The translations under genes and the position numbers were made by a program. Positions 1-11,359 of a DNA stretch of 64,000 nt are shown here, piece after piece. The notes under the pieces were generated by a model that did not search any database, had not been told where the DNA came from, and worked only from the letters and a program-made list of their open reading frames with translations. Within the stretch, counting starts at the first letter, position 1. Each line of letters starts with the position of its first letter. Source of the stretch: Bettongia penicillata ogilbyi (Eukaryota; Chordata; Mammalia; Diprotodontia; Potoroidae); contig JAJHZJ010000014.1 of the NCBI GenBank assembly GCA_023548195.1, forward strand, positions 13,740,718-13,804,717. The letters run 5' to 3'.

Positions 1-89
1 ACAGGATGCCTTTCCTAATGCCTCCCAGTTGTTGTCACTCTCTCTTTGAAATTACTTTGTAGAATTTACATATATATGTTTTATTTATT

Positions 90-245
90 TAACTGGGTAC
101 ATACATAACCTATTTTTCCTGTTTTCCAACCCAGAAGACTATATGCTCCTTGAGGGCAGAGATTTTGTTTTCATTTTTGTGTCCTCAGTGGCTTGGAGAC
201 ATAGCAGACATTTAACATTACTTGAATTTAATTGTTAGGATTCTT
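90..245 (+). repeat. L2/MIR-type 3' end fragment
   Basis: The stretch reads like the 3' end shared by ancient L2 LINEs and their MIR-type SINEs: an ATGCTCCTTGAGGGCAGAGA block, then a T-rich 'tttgtgtcc' block, then 'agcagacatttaacatt', a decayed version of the usual 'cacatagtaggcgcttaat' ending. It is old and divergent with no coding potential. The assignment rests on remembered consensus features only. Confidence 0.55.
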
Positions 246-454
246 TATAAATGAAAAGTAAATAGACTCTGAGTGAAGTGCATTTGTTTTTAGTACGCAG
301 ACAGACATCTTTTATGGCAGTGGCCCAAAGACCTTTTTTTTGCTTTCTCATTCTCTGCTTAGTTCACATAAGTGAATGTTGGATGGCTAAATTCCAAATG
401 ACTGAAGTGTTAAGGCTTGTGAGAGCTTCTGTGAGACCTTGCAGGTCATGTAGG

Positions 455-590
455 CTAGTCTTTTTATTTTACAGTTTGATAGAACAGGCTCAGTGAAGTT
501 AAGAGAATTGCTTAGGGTAACATAGATAAGTGATAGGTGAGATCTGAATCCAGAATCAGTGCCCCTTCTGTTGTATCATGCTGCTTTAAT
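455..590 (-). repeat. Antisense MIR/tRNA-SINE fragment
   Basis: Read on the minus strand this resembles the body of a tRNA-derived SINE. The plus strand shows the reverse of the usual landmarks: 'cagtgaagttaagagaattgc' for the gagaagttaagtgacttgcc block, 'gatctgaatccag' for the B-box area, then 'agtgccccttctgttgtatcatgctg' for the 5' part. Too decayed for a subfamily. Confidence 0.5.
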
Positions 591-1189
591 ACATATGTAT
601 ATTCTTTTAAGTTGTGAAGGAAATACTTTAAATAAACGTATGCACTCATCTTTCACGTTTGTTCAGAGGCTCAAAAGAGAAACAGCTTAGGATATTTATT
701 CCTCCTGATATATTTTTTAAAGAGTAAGTTGAAGTTGATCTTTTACTGATTTGCATAAAGAAGTACATTCATATTGTATATCAACAGACATTTGGCAAGC
801 CGAATAACTGGAATTATGAAACATGTCAGTTGACTTGAGTCTGTTGGTTTCTTTCTCATATGCCATTAGGAGATTTTGTAGTTTTCAATAAATTTAACCT
901 GTGTCCGTGAATTTGTACTATTTTAAGTTTTTCAGAGTGATTTTGACATAAGTGCATGCATAATTTAAAAATGATATTTTAGAAAAGAGTCCATCTACAT
1001 GAAAATTAGAGATTTTCCATCTAAATTACTGATTACCTTAAAGAAAGGCCACAAGAAACAAGTCTGCATCATAATTTTCTTTTTAATGTGGTTTTATGTT
1101 TTCCCCCCTAGTTTGGGGAATCTTGAATGGTAAATCAGGCTGCCTTTGGAATGGTGACAGCCAACTGATTGAAATGTAAGTTTTATTAA
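591..1189. other. AT-rich non-coding DNA, nothing recognised
   Basis: No repeat family, open frame or splice-like structure stands out on either strand. The longest frames nearby begin at non-ATG codons and look like chance. Confidence 0.5.
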
Positions 1190-1400
1190 GCTCTTACTAA
1201 CTACTGGCACTGTTTTAAAACAAAGAATGGCAAAAACATTGTCTTTGCTGTCAAGTCGGAAGGGGGAGAAAACACGTAAATAACTGTAGATATAAGATGT
1301 TGCAGATTCTATGGCAGATCCTTTCAGGGAAGGTGCTAGCAAATAGGATGGATTGGGAAAGGCCTCCTGCACAAGATGAGATGAGCATTAAATATTAAAG
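1190..1400 (+). repeat. Ancient LINE (L2-like) 3' region
   Basis: The order 'ggcaaaaacattgtctttgctgtcaag', 'gtaaataactgtagatataag' and 'gaaggtgctagcaaataggatggattgggaaaggcctcctg' matches the order of blocks in better preserved copies at 11.36-11.69 kb and 60.48-60.87 kb (a line about the count being entered, then 'ctcaaggaactcacagtctaatgg', then 'gggaaaacattttgcaaaagg'). Non-coding relic; family name inferred. Confidence 0.45.
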
Positions 1401-2699
1401 GAAAACAAATAGGAAAAATAAAAGGCCAGGACTACCTAATATGTGTTTTTATCAGTTTTTGTGCCTTTTTTGTTATGCCTTATTGCCAGATATTATAGAT
1501 AGGAGATCTGCTAATTGGGATTATTAAGCATAATTTAACAGTAATTTTTGTGGTAAGATTATTTTTCATAGTGAATTCAAGTCAATAAGCATTTGCTAAT
1601 CACCTAATGAACGAACTTTACTACTACATAGAAATAACAGTAGTGCTCTATAATAGATGTAGACTAAGTGAAAACATTGTGAGGTGTTTGTGTAAGGAGA
1701 GTAAAATGAATGAAGATGAAAGATGGGGAGTGTGGCATTCCCACACTGTCACTTTGCTGCTTCACTGATCTTCAAAAAACAGATTAATACAACAAATCAA
1801 TGTAATAAATTTTGGGCTGCAGTCTCTGAAAATCCATGAAATCATTAATATTCATGATATTAAAGAAATGGATGATTTTGAGCTGTTCCTATGTTCTGTG
1901 TCACCTTTATTTCTCGTGTGTGAAAGCTAAAAAAAAAGAAATATAACCTTTCCTTTTAAGTACAAGCAATTTAAAAATTCATCAGACGTATTAGATTAGT
2001 TTCATTCTGTGAGATAGAGGAGATTAAAATGGTATTAGTGGTAAAATCACCTGTCCAAATCTTATAATACATGGGGATAAGTAAAAGCACTCTTGTTTTT
2101 GTTTAAGAGTAGTAGAGATACTGCTTTCTAAGTAATTGCAAAATTAGGATCATGTTTGGGTCAAATTAGGATCAAGCTTTTTCTTGAGTGTTTTTCTTTG
2201 TTGGAGAAAATCTTTTCTACTATGTTACAACAGGTCCTCAGTACCATATGACTGAATAAGATAGGCATCTTGTGGCACAGTTGTAGAAAATAGGCCCGGG
2301 ATTAGTTGGAATGGTTATTGAATGTCATTGTCCCTGCATCAGAAAAGTTTTCCCTGAGGGTTGAATGTTTTAATCCACACAAATAATGTCATTCTCTGAA
2401 AGATGTGAATTATTAGTGTCATAATAAATAAAAAAACTCCCAAAACTAACTTTTCAGAAGAGGATTGTCTGAAGTGGGTCATAACAACTTTGTGACTGTA
2501 GACACAATTCATGAGTGATGACTTGTTTGTTGAATTTAAAAATTACTTTCATGAAACAGAGGAACTTAAGTTCTGTTATTACCATAGCCCTCTGGCCTTT
2601 TTAAGATTAATGTCATATCATTTTGGGGTTACACAGTCATGTTTCATGATAACTTAAAAGTAGAGTTTCGACGTTAATTTGGATTCAGCACACAAGACA
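1401..2699. other. Non-repetitive AT-rich stretch
   Basis: About 1.3 kb in which I see no repeat I can name, no frame with coding character and no RNA gene. Short A-runs and T-runs only. Confidence 0.45.
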
Positions 2700-2940
2700 A
2701 TATGGTATATTAGCATTGGAACTGGCACAGGGTTCATTCAAATCCTTCCTCTACTGTTCCTCCTGTGTCTATGGACATGCGACTTAACTACTGAAGTTAC
2801 CTTATCTGTAAAATGCAGATAATACCTTTAATAGCTATGGTGTCTCACAAGATTGTCATGAAGCTTAAATGAAAACATAACGTCAACCAATTTGCCAACT
2901 TTAAAAGCACAATATAAATGCAATTATCTTAAAACTTTCT
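2700..2940 (+). repeat. MIR SINE
   Basis: MIR-type order of landmarks: 'gtatattagcattggaactgg', a B-box-like 'gttcattcaaatcc', 'acatgcgacttaact', then 'ttatctgtaaaatgcagataatacc' and 'cacaagattgtcatgaagcttaaatga'. The CORE and 3' part ending in 'aaagcacaatataaatg' are recognisable. Old and diverged. Confidence 0.7.
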
Positions 2941-3059
2941 TTTGTGTGTAAATGTCTAAAATTGGCTATCTTTTATTTTTTCCTTGACATTCTCTTAAGT
3001 TTATAAATTTATGAAGTATACTTGATCAAGTTGTTGAAAAGATGTTTATTCAGTAAATA

Positions 3060-3870
3060 CTTATCAAACATAGAGAATGATAAATGTAGAATTATGATTC
3101 TTGAGGAATTCAAAGGATTTAAATTTATTTAAACTTAAATAATAGTTGGAATAATAGTAATAACATTTGCTGATATCTAATTTATATAAGTGTGTAATTT
3201 ATATAAGTGTATTATCTCATTTGATTGCCAAAGTATTCCTGAGAGGTTGGTCTTATATAGTACAAGAAATCAGAGAAGGAAAGCAAGTGCATGATTAAGC
3301 GTGTTTGTTGTCATATAAGACAGAATCCAAGGTAGTGATCAGTGGAGTCAGGGAAAGTTACTTAGAGTCAATAACTCTTGAGCTGGGTCTTTAAGGAAAA
3401 TGATGGCTTTGAAAAGGCAGGTGGTGGAAGGATATTGTAGGTCAAGGGAACATCATGGGGTTTGTGAGAGGAAATGAGATGCAGAGGGTAGTAGGGTGAT
3501 AAGCTTATGTACTCAAGCACATAACTATGTGTGGATGTAATGAGATAGGGATGGACAGGTGCATGGGGGATGGGAAGGCAATTGATGAGGGGCCTTGGAT
3601 GCTAGACTGAGTTTAGCATAATTAGGAACCACCATAAAGTCTGCCAAGCAGGGGAGTGTTACAATGAAAGTAATATTTTTTTAAACTTCAAATCTGATGC
3701 AGGATGAAGAGAAATAGTGGTAGACCCAAGTAGGAAGATGAGATTCTAGTAATCATTGAGGACTAGATTAGAATGATGGCTTTGAAAATGAAATGAAAAA
3801 TATTTATGCCAGAGATAACTGTGAATTTTGAACCTGGTGGAGGAGATAGTGATGTAGATCATTTCTTGTT
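3060..3870 (+). repeat. Ancient LINE 3' region with MIR-like piece
   Basis: From about 3,150 a MIR3-like tail is visible ('tatctcatttgattgcca', 'cctgagaggttgg'). From about 3,300 the text 'gagctgggtctttaaggaaaatgatgg', 'ggaaggatattgtaggtcaaggg' and 'gaggggccttggatgctagactgag' follows the same block order as the L2-like 3' region that hosts the RPS18 copy near 60.8 kb. A 17-bp direct repeat (3,178-3,194 and 3,195-3,211, core TAATTTATATAAGTGT) lies inside. No coding frame. Confidence 0.45.
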
Positions 3871-4914
3871 ATAGTGAATTCCAAGGAATTGCTCAAAATC
3901 GTTTGTGTTCTACATTATTAGAATACTGCCTGTCATTTATTATTATCTATTATTGCTTAAAATAAATAGGCCACTTCCTCATTAGATGGAAAAGCTATTG
4001 TGAAAAGTTTTTGGTCGTAAGGCATTTGAAAACTTTCTTTTTGAGTCAGTTGCTATTCTATCCATTCATGGTCTGGATAATCTGGGACTATGGCATGCCA
4101 GACAAGCTTTAAAAGACTAGAGCAGGTTTTTGTTTTTGGTGAAAACTTTTCATCATTATTTGACTTTGCCTTGCCCTTTCCTGCTTTAGAAACTTCGTAC
4201 ATTCAGATCTCCTTTAACTGCAGTATAATCTACACCTGTTGAGATTCTTATCTTTGACAAATCAAAGAGTTACTATTTGCCTTTACCCAAGTTGCATAGT
4301 AGTACTATAAATATTCAAAGCCATGACTCACAAACCTCAGATTATTTTTCCTGTTTTCTTTGAAACAGTGATCACTGCTCCTCCTGGTCCTCTCCATTTT
4401 AACCATTTGATCATTTGACCATTCCTTTCACAATTCTTCCTATTCATTAAAAAGAAATTTAACAGAAGAAATAATTTCAAATAAGCTATGACTTGCTTGG
4501 TGAAACTAAATAGGTACTCGTTATCTTGTCCTGAAAAAATAAGCTATCCTTTCGCTTTGTACTTTTCACTATGGCAGAGCTTGTTCTCACTTAAAAAGTG
4601 AGATTCTTTTAAAAAGTTGAAGTCAATGGAGAGTAAATTTTTCCCAATTTAAAAACATCACTGAGAAAAAGCTGTTTTTTGGGTACTGTTCCAAGGAGGT
4701 TCAGTTTGCCCCGTGCTGTAGGAAATATATTTTATTCTAGCTTCGGAGACAGATAGCTATTGTGATACCTGTGAATCACCCCAAATATTCCAAATATACA
4801 TGCCAAATGTACAGAGCTTTGCATTTTAAAAAGTCAATGGGTGTTTCCCTTAGCTAAACGAAAGAGTGCTAATTATGACCCAAGGTCTTAATCAATTTTG
4901 AAAAATATATCTTT
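3871..4914. other. Non-repetitive AT-rich stretch
   Basis: No nameable repeat or coding frame. It ends where an antisense L1 3' end starts at about 4,915. Confidence 0.4.
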
Positions 4915-6115
4915 ATTTAAATATTTCTCAATTATGTGTCAAATTTTAAAAATTCATTTTTAAAAATTTTGAGTTCCAAATTCTTTCTTTCCCTTCCCTT
5001 TCTCCTCCTTGAGAAGGCAAGAATTTTATATAGATTGCACATGTGAGGTCTTGCAGAATACATTTCCATATTGGCCATTTTTCAGAAGAAAATAGACAAA
5101 AAAACCACAATAATGATAAAGTTTGAAAGAAGTATGATTTAGTTTGCATTCAGATTTCGTCACTTCTCCCTGAAGGTGGGTATCATTTTTCTTTGTGGGT
5201 CTTGAATCATTGTCTTGATCAGAGTAAGTAAGTTTTTTACAGTTGATCATTGTTACAATGTTGTTCTTACTATGTACAGTGTTCTGATTCTGCTTGCTTT
5301 GCTTTGCATTTGGCTCATGTTAATTCCTCCCAGGTTTTTCTGAAACCATCTTGCTTCTCATTTCTTACTGCGCAACAGTATTCCATTACAATTATATGTC
5401 ACAGCTTGTTCAACCATTCTCCAGTTGATGGGCATTACCTTGATTTCCACTTCTTTGCCACAATAAAAAGAGCTGCCATAAATATTTTTTTGTACACATA
5501 CGTCCTTTCTCCTTTAGGATCGCTTTAGGACGTAGACCTAGTTGTGGTATTTCTGGTTAGAGGATATGCAGAATTTTGTAGCCCCTCTGGACATAGTTTC
5601 AAATTGTTTTTTAGAATGGTTGGATCATTTTACAACTCTACCAGCACGAGCATCCCTCCCTCCAGCATTTGTCATTTTCCTTTTCTGTTATGTTAGCCAA
5701 TCTGATAGGTGTGGATGATATCTCAGAGTTGTTTTAATTTGTATTTCTCTAAGTCACATTTTCTTCATGTGACTATTGATAGTTTAATTTCTTCTGAAAA
5801 CCACCCATTCATATCCTTTGACACTTTATCAATTAGGAGATAGCTCTTATTTTTTATATATTTGACTCACTTCCCTATATATTTGAGAAATGAAATTTTT
5901 ATCAGAGAAATTTACTATAAAACTTCTCCATTTTCCTTTGAATTTTGGCTATAATAGTTTGTGTGAAAGCTTTTTAGTTTCATGTAATCAAAATTATCCA
6001 TTTTGTTTCCCCTGATCCTCCTTATCCTCTTTTTTTGGGTCATAAACTCTTATTATAGAACTGACAGGTACATTTTCCCATGTTCTCCCTAGTTGGGTTG
6101 GCCACATTTTTTTGA
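4915..6115 (-). mobile_element. L1 LINE 3' end (ORF2 C-terminus + 3' UTR)
   Basis: Antisense 5'-truncated L1. On the plus strand the 3' UTR comes first: the terminal module 'aaattttgagttccaaatt', then a pyrimidine-rich tract (G-rich on the sense strand), 'cttgagaaggcaagaattttatatag' and 'catttccatattggcc'. From about 5,250 the ORF2 C-terminal region follows, with landmarks shared with the copies at 17.0-17.9 and 35.7-36.4 kb: 'tattccattaca', 'ccagttgatgggcat', 'ctataaatattttt' equivalents and 'ggttggatca'. Frames are broken throughout. Inserted by target-primed reverse transcription in the usual L1 way; no target duplication found. Confidence 0.85.
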
Positions 6116-6117
6116 TT

Positions 6118-6200
6118 GCAGTAGATAGAATACCAAACTTGGAATCAGGAATATTTAACTTTCTGAGTTCAGATCTGGCCTCAGATATTTGCTGGCTAGG
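6118..6200 (+). repeat. Partial tRNA-derived SINE
   Basis: A short piece matching the head of the marsupial SINE: 'gcagtagatagaatacc', 'cttggaatcaggaa' and 'ctgagttcagatctggcctcag', with the B-box region in the last block. It is cut off where the antisense RTE fragment begins. Confidence 0.55.
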
Positions 6201-6826
6201 GTTGTTCTGAGTTCTTGAAGAGGACCAAAATGACATCACTATGGTAAAATCACATTTCAATGTGTCAGACTGTGGCTGATGAGATCAATATGAGCTCAGA
6301 ATACTCTACCGCAGATCGGGCACAAATAGTCCATGTGAACATTTGGGGTGGCTGCTCTAAATTTGAGCATCGTGTGTGTGTTCTCCATAAAATAGTCTTT
6401 TTGGGAAATGTATGTTTTGCAATCAAAAAATATGGCCAACCCATCAGAGTTGCACTTCCTGAAGTACAGTTTGAATGCTTGGTAGTTTAGTTTGAGTAAG
6501 GACTTCGGTGTTTGGTACCTTTTCCTGTCAGGTGATCTTCAGGATCTCCCTAAGACAATTCAAATAAAAGCAATTCAGTTTCCTGGCATGGCTCTGGTAG
6601 ACTATCCAGGTTTCACAGGCATACAACAATGAGGTCTGCACAACAGCTCTGTAGACCTTCAGTTTGGTAGTCAGTCTAATACCTCTTCCACACTTTCCTT
6701 TGGAATCTCCCCAAAACTGAGCTCCTTAGGCAATGCAGGCATCAACTTCATTATCAGTGTGTACATCCCTGGAAAGTACACTACCAAGGTAAGTGAACTT
6801 ATCTACAGCATTCAAAATGACCCTGA
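6200..6826 (-). mobile_element. RTE-clade LINE, 3' part (RT C-terminal domain)
   Basis: On the minus strand the decayed frame shows RTE C-terminal landmarks: FTYLGS near 6,800, LLYACETW near 6,640, a leucine/cysteine-rich 'CLREILKI' block, then 'GWAGH'-like WVGH. Downstream is a zinc-knuckle-like CPICGRVF at 6,299-6,322 (minus), followed by LIS; these are the family's usual final residues before the 3' end. The 3' terminus on the minus strand reads 'gtcattttggtcctcttcaag', which resembles the tail of the composite SINEs at 33.9 and 62.6 kb. Several stops and frameshifts make it non-functional. Only the last 600 bases or so of the element are present. Confidence 0.75.
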
Positions 6827-7137
6827 GCAAGTCACTTATCCCTGTTGCCTCACTTTCCTTATTTATTTCCCAAAATTTATTAATTTGTTTTCAGTTTTCA
6901 ACAATCACTTCCATAAGTTTTAAATTTTCTCCCCTTCCCCAAGGTGGCATGCAATCTTATGTGGGCTCTACACATTCTTATTAAACACATTTTCACATTA
7001 GTCCAATTTCCTTATTTATAAAAAGAGATGGAGAAGGAAATAGTCAACCACTCCAGCATCTCTGCCAAGAAAACCCTGAAATGGGGTCATGAAGAGTTGC
7101 ATATGACTAAAAGAATTGAAGAACAGCAACAAATTCT
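6827..7137 (+). repeat. tRNA-derived SINE, split by an L1 fragment
   Basis: The SINE body is visible on both sides of an insertion: 'accctgagcaagtcacttat' and 'ttgcctcactttcctt' on the left; 'gagaaggaaatagtcaacca', 'ctctgccaagaaaaccctg' and 'ggggtcatgaagagt' on the right. The right part is the same tail type as the next SINE. The 5' head is missing, either truncated at insertion or lost at the RTE junction. Confidence 0.75.
6867..7006 (-). mobile_element. L1 3' UTR fragment inserted in a SINE
   Basis: A 140-bp antisense L1 3' terminus ('ttccataagttttaaatttt', 'aaggtggcatgcaatc', 'cattttcacattagtc') sits inside the SINE. It is flanked by a perfect 13-bp target duplication, TTTCCTTATTTAT, at 6,854-6,866 and 7,007-7,019. 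This is a textbook severely 5'-truncated L1 insertion. Confidence 0.85.
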
Positions 7138-7142
7138 CCACC

Positions 7143-7386
7143 TGGGGCAGGTAGGTGACACAGAGGATAAAGGACCAGACTTAAGAGTCAGGAAGACCCA
7201 TCTTTCTGAGTTCAAACCTGGCCTTGGATGTGTGACCCTGAGCAAGTTACTCTTTGCCTTAGTTTCCTCATCTGTAAAATGTGCTGGAGAAGGAAATTGC
7301 AAACTACTCCAGTATCTTTGTCAAGAAAACTCCAAATCAGGTCATAAAGAGTCAGACATGATTGAAAAAACTGAACAGCACTAACA
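7143..7386 (+). repeat. Full-length tRNA-derived SINE
   Basis: Near complete: head 'ggggcaggtaggtgacacag', middle 'gactt..agagtcaggaagaccc', a pol III B-box-like GAGTTCAAACC, 'tgaccctgagcaagttactc', 'tcatctgtaaaatgtg', and the tail 'gagaaggaaattgcaaacta' / 'ccagtatctttgtcaagaaa' / 'gtcataaagagtcagacatg'. It ends in an 'actgaacagcactaacaac' repeat. This is the marsupial type also seen at 25.7 kb. Confidence 0.85.
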
Positions 7387-7389
7387 ACA

Positions 7390-10300
7390 ATATTGTATAA
7401 CTAATCTATTCCCCTGAAACACCATTCTGTTTCTTAGCCAGTACCATATTGTTTTGATGATTACTGCTTTATAGTATAGTTTGAGATGTGCTGTTAGGTC
7501 ACTTCCCTTCACATTTTTTTTTCATTTGTCTCCTTGATATTTTTTACTTCTTTCAAATGAATTTTGTTATTTTTTCTAGCTCTATAAAATGAATTCTTGG
7601 TAGTTTCATTGGTATGGCACTTTCAAATGAATTTTGTTACTTTTTTTAGCTCTATAAAATGAATTCTTGGTAGTTTCATTGGTATGGCACGGAATAAGTG
7701 AATTATGTAAAATTATAATTTTTATTATATTGGCTTGGCCCATTCATAAGCAATTAATTTTTCTCTAATTGTTTAGATCTGTCTTGTGTGAAAAGTATTT
7801 TTAAATTGTGTTCACATAGTCCCTGGGTTTGTCTTGGCAGGTAGACTCGCAATTTTTATATTTTCAGTTTTTAAAAAATGGAATTTCTTTTTCTGTCTCT
7901 TCTTGCTGAGTTTTGTTCATAGTATATAGAAATGCTGATGATCTGTGTGGGTTTATTTATATTCTGCAACTTTGCTAAAGTTGTTAATTGTTTCCATTAG
8001 TTTTTTTAGTTGATTCTCCATGGGTCTCTAAGTACACTATCATATCATTTGCAAAGAATGATAGTTTGTTTCCACATGGCCTATTTTTAGTACTTCAATT
8101 TCTTTTTCTTTTCTTATTCCTATAACTAGCATTTCTAGTACAATGTTGAATAATAGTGGTAATAATGGACATCCTTGCTTCACTCTTGATTTTAATGGGA
8201 AGAGTTCAAGTTTATCTCTATTACAGATAGGTGGTACTTATCATTTTAAGAAAAGCTCAGTTAATTCCTCTGCTTTGTGTTTTTAATAGAAATGGGTGTT
8301 CAATTTTGTCAAAGGCTTTTTCTGTATCTATTGATAATCATATGATTTGTGTTTTTGTTATTGATACGGTCAGTTATGCTTATAATTTTTTTTATTATCG
8401 AACTCTGCATTCCTAGTATAAATCCTATGTCACAGTAGTGTCGAATCTTTGTGATTTATTGCTATAATCTCCTCATAAGTGTTTTATTTGAAATTTTTCC
8501 ATCATATTCAGTAAGGAAATTGGCCTGTAGTTTTCCTTTTCTGTTTTGCTCTCTCTCTGGTTTAGGGATCAAAGTGGTATGTCATGAAAGGAATTTGGCA
8601 GGACTACTTCTTTAGCTGTTCTTCCCTCCCCCCCACATAGTTTATATAGTATTGGGATTAATCCTTAAATTCACCTAGAATTCACCTGTAAATTCATCTG
8701 GTCCTGGGGATCTTTTCTTAGGAAGTTCATTTATGGCTTGTTTCTTTTTCCGACATAGGCTTATTTAAGTATTCTATTTCATCTTCTGTTAATCTGGGCA
8801 GTTTATATTTTTGTAAATATTAATGTTTCACTTAGATTGTCAGTTTTATTAGCATATTGTTGGAAAAAGTGATTGTTTTAATTTGTTTTAATTCCATCTT
8901 CATTGGTGGCACATTCATCCTTTTCATTTTGGATACTGTTAATTCGTTTTTCTTCTTCCTTTTATAAAATTAACCAGTGATTTGGCTACATATTTCCCCC
9001 CATAAACTAGCTCCTAGTTTTATTTATTAGTTCAGTGATTTTTTTTTACTTTCAATTTTATTAATCTTTCCTGTGATTTCTCAGGATTTTCATTTTAGTG
9101 TTTAATTAGAGATTTAAAAATTTATTTTTCTAGTTGTTTTTTTTTTTAAATTGCATGTCCAATTCATTGATCTGTTTTTTCTTTTTTTATTGAATGCGTT
9201 TAGATATATAAATTTTCCTTTAAGTGCTCTGGCTGCATCTCACAATTTTGGTGTGTTGTCTTATTGTTGTCATTCTCTTCATGAAATTATTTTTTCCTAT
9301 GATTTATTCTCCGACCTACTCATTCTTTAGAATTAGATTAGTTTCCAATTAATTTTTAATCCATGCCTCAAAAGCCCTTTATTCAATGTAATTTTAATCA
9401 CATTATGACCTGAAGTGGGTGCGTTTAATATTTCTGCTTTTCTGTATTTAATTGTGAGATTTTTGCATCCTAAAAGGTGTGCATTTTTGTCTTTTTGGTT
9501 AAAGTGCTATGTACAGCTGAGAAAAAGATATTTTCTTTTCTGTTACCATTCAGTTTTCTCCAGAGGTCTGTCATGTAACTTTTCTAAGATTCTGTTCATC
9601 TTCTTAACTTCTTTCTTATTTTATGGTTAGATTTATCTAATTCTGAGAGCAAAAATTTGAAGTTCCACACTAGTTTTATTTTCGATTTCTTCCTATTACT
9701 CATTTTCCTTTAAGAATTTGGATGCTATGCCATTTGGTGTATATATGTTTAGTATTTATATTACTTCATTTTCTATGGTGCTTTTTTTTTTTTTTAACAA
9801 GATGCACTTATCTATTTTAAGTCGATCTATTTTTGCTTATTCTGAGATCTACCTCTGCCCTTTTTATGTCAGCTGGAGCATAATAGATTCTGCTCTAGCC
9901 CCTTAGTTCTTTCTGTTTCATGTGCGTTTCCTGTAAACAACATATTGTTGTATTCTGGTTTCTAATTCTTTCTGCTATCCGCTTATGTTTTATGGATGAA
10001 TTCATCCCATTCACATTCACAATTATGATTACTGGCTGTGTAATTCACTTCATCCTATTTTATTTGTCCTTCTCTCTTTTTATCTTGTTCCTAAGTCTAT
10101 TTTGCTTCTGAACACTACCTTCATTTATCTGCACTCCCTTTTATCATCTCCCTTGTATCCTCTTCCCTTCCTACTTCCTTATTGGATAAAATAAAGTTCT
10201 ATAGGTAGATATGTTTTTCCCTCTTTGAACCAATTTTGATGTAAGTAAAATTCAAGCATTGCCTCCCTACCTCTTTTCCTTTCCGTGGTAAAAACTCTTC

Positions 10301-11340
10301 CTTATGCGTTTCTTTTATGTGAGATAATTTTCCTCTCTCTTCCTCTCCCTTATTCTTCCAGAGTATCCCATCCCTTTCTTGCTCATCTATTTTTTTCTAC
10401 CATCATATATAATATATAATCAACTCACTGCCATATCCTCTGTTTGTGTAGAATATTTCTAACTACCTTAATACTGATAACATTCTTAGGAATTACATGT
10501 ATCAACTTCCCATATAGAGATATAAGTAATTTAATCTTATTGGGTCCCTTATACTTTGTCTTTCATACTTACCTTTTTATGCTTCTCTTGAGTCTTGTGT
10601 TTGAAAGTTAAATTTTCTGTTCACTTCTGGTCTTTTAATCAAGAATACTTGAAAGGCTTTTATTTCATTAAGTATCCAAGTTTCCCCTTGTATTATCATC
10701 AGTGGTTATACTCGATTCTTTTGCCTTCTGAAATTCTAAGCCCCTCATTCCTTTAACATGGTAGCTGCTAAATCTTATGTGATCGTGACTGTAGTTACAC
10801 AATATTTGAATAGTTGTATTTTTTTTTCTGGCTACTTGAAATACTTTTTTCTTCGACTGGAGAGCTTGGAATATTCCCAAGAGTTTTGAGATCTCTTTCA
10901 GGTGATGATTGGTGGATTCTTTACATTTCTCTTTTGTCTTTTTGTTCTAGGATTTTGGGGCAGTTTTTCTTTATAATTTCTTGAAATATATGTCAAGGCT
11001 TTTTCTTTGATCATGGCTTTCAGGGAGTCTAATAATTCTTAAGTTATTTCTCCAAGTCATTTGTTTTTCCAATGAGGTATTTCACATTTTCTTCTATTTT
11101 TCATTCTTTTGACTTTTTTTGTTTCATGTTGTCTTAATGGAGTTATTATCTTTTACTTGTCCAATTCTAAGTTTTAAGGAATTCATTTTTTTATCTTTAA
11201 AATTTTTTTAATCTTTTAATCTTTTTCCATTTAGTCAATTCTGTTTTTTTGAAAATGATGCAGTGCTTTTAATAATTCCAAGTTATGCTCCCTGATGCAA
11301 AGATCTATTTTTCTTTTTCAACACAAATATTCTCATGATA
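7390..11340 (-). mobile_element. L1 LINE, most of ORF2 and part of ORF1
   Basis: A long antisense L1 lacking its 3' UTR and 5' end. Going left to right the plus strand shows ORF2 from C-terminal to N-terminal: 'ccagtaccatattgttttgatgattactgc' (7.44 kb), the RT core around 8.1-8.5 kb, 'ctctggctgcatctcacaa' (9.23 kb), 'cagttttctccagaggtct' (9.55 kb), and the ORF2 start/endonuclease area near 10.0 kb. Then come the ORF1-ORF2 spacer and the ORF1 C-terminal half at 10.6-11.3 kb. All frames are broken; short open stretches (for example 9,415-9,630 and 9,718-9,906 plus strand) are only antisense shadows. A 70-bp tandem duplication disrupts ORF2 at 7,551-7,690. Confidence 0.85.
7551..7690. repeat. 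70-bp tandem duplication inside L1 ORF2
   Basis: Positions 7,551-7,620 and 7,621-7,690 are the same 70-base unit (starts TTTCAAATGA, ends GGTATGGCAC) differing at two bases. Seventy is not a multiple of three, so the event breaks ORF2. Later in age than the L1 insertion. Confidence 0.95.
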
Positions 11341-11359
11341 GTTATATATTGTTAAGCAT

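Noticed and set aside
7143..7230. tRNA-like heads of SINEs (also at 11,690, 25,685 and 33,909)
   Set aside because: They carry A- and B-box-like blocks but continue into SINE bodies and cannot fold as genuine tRNAs; not tRNA genes.
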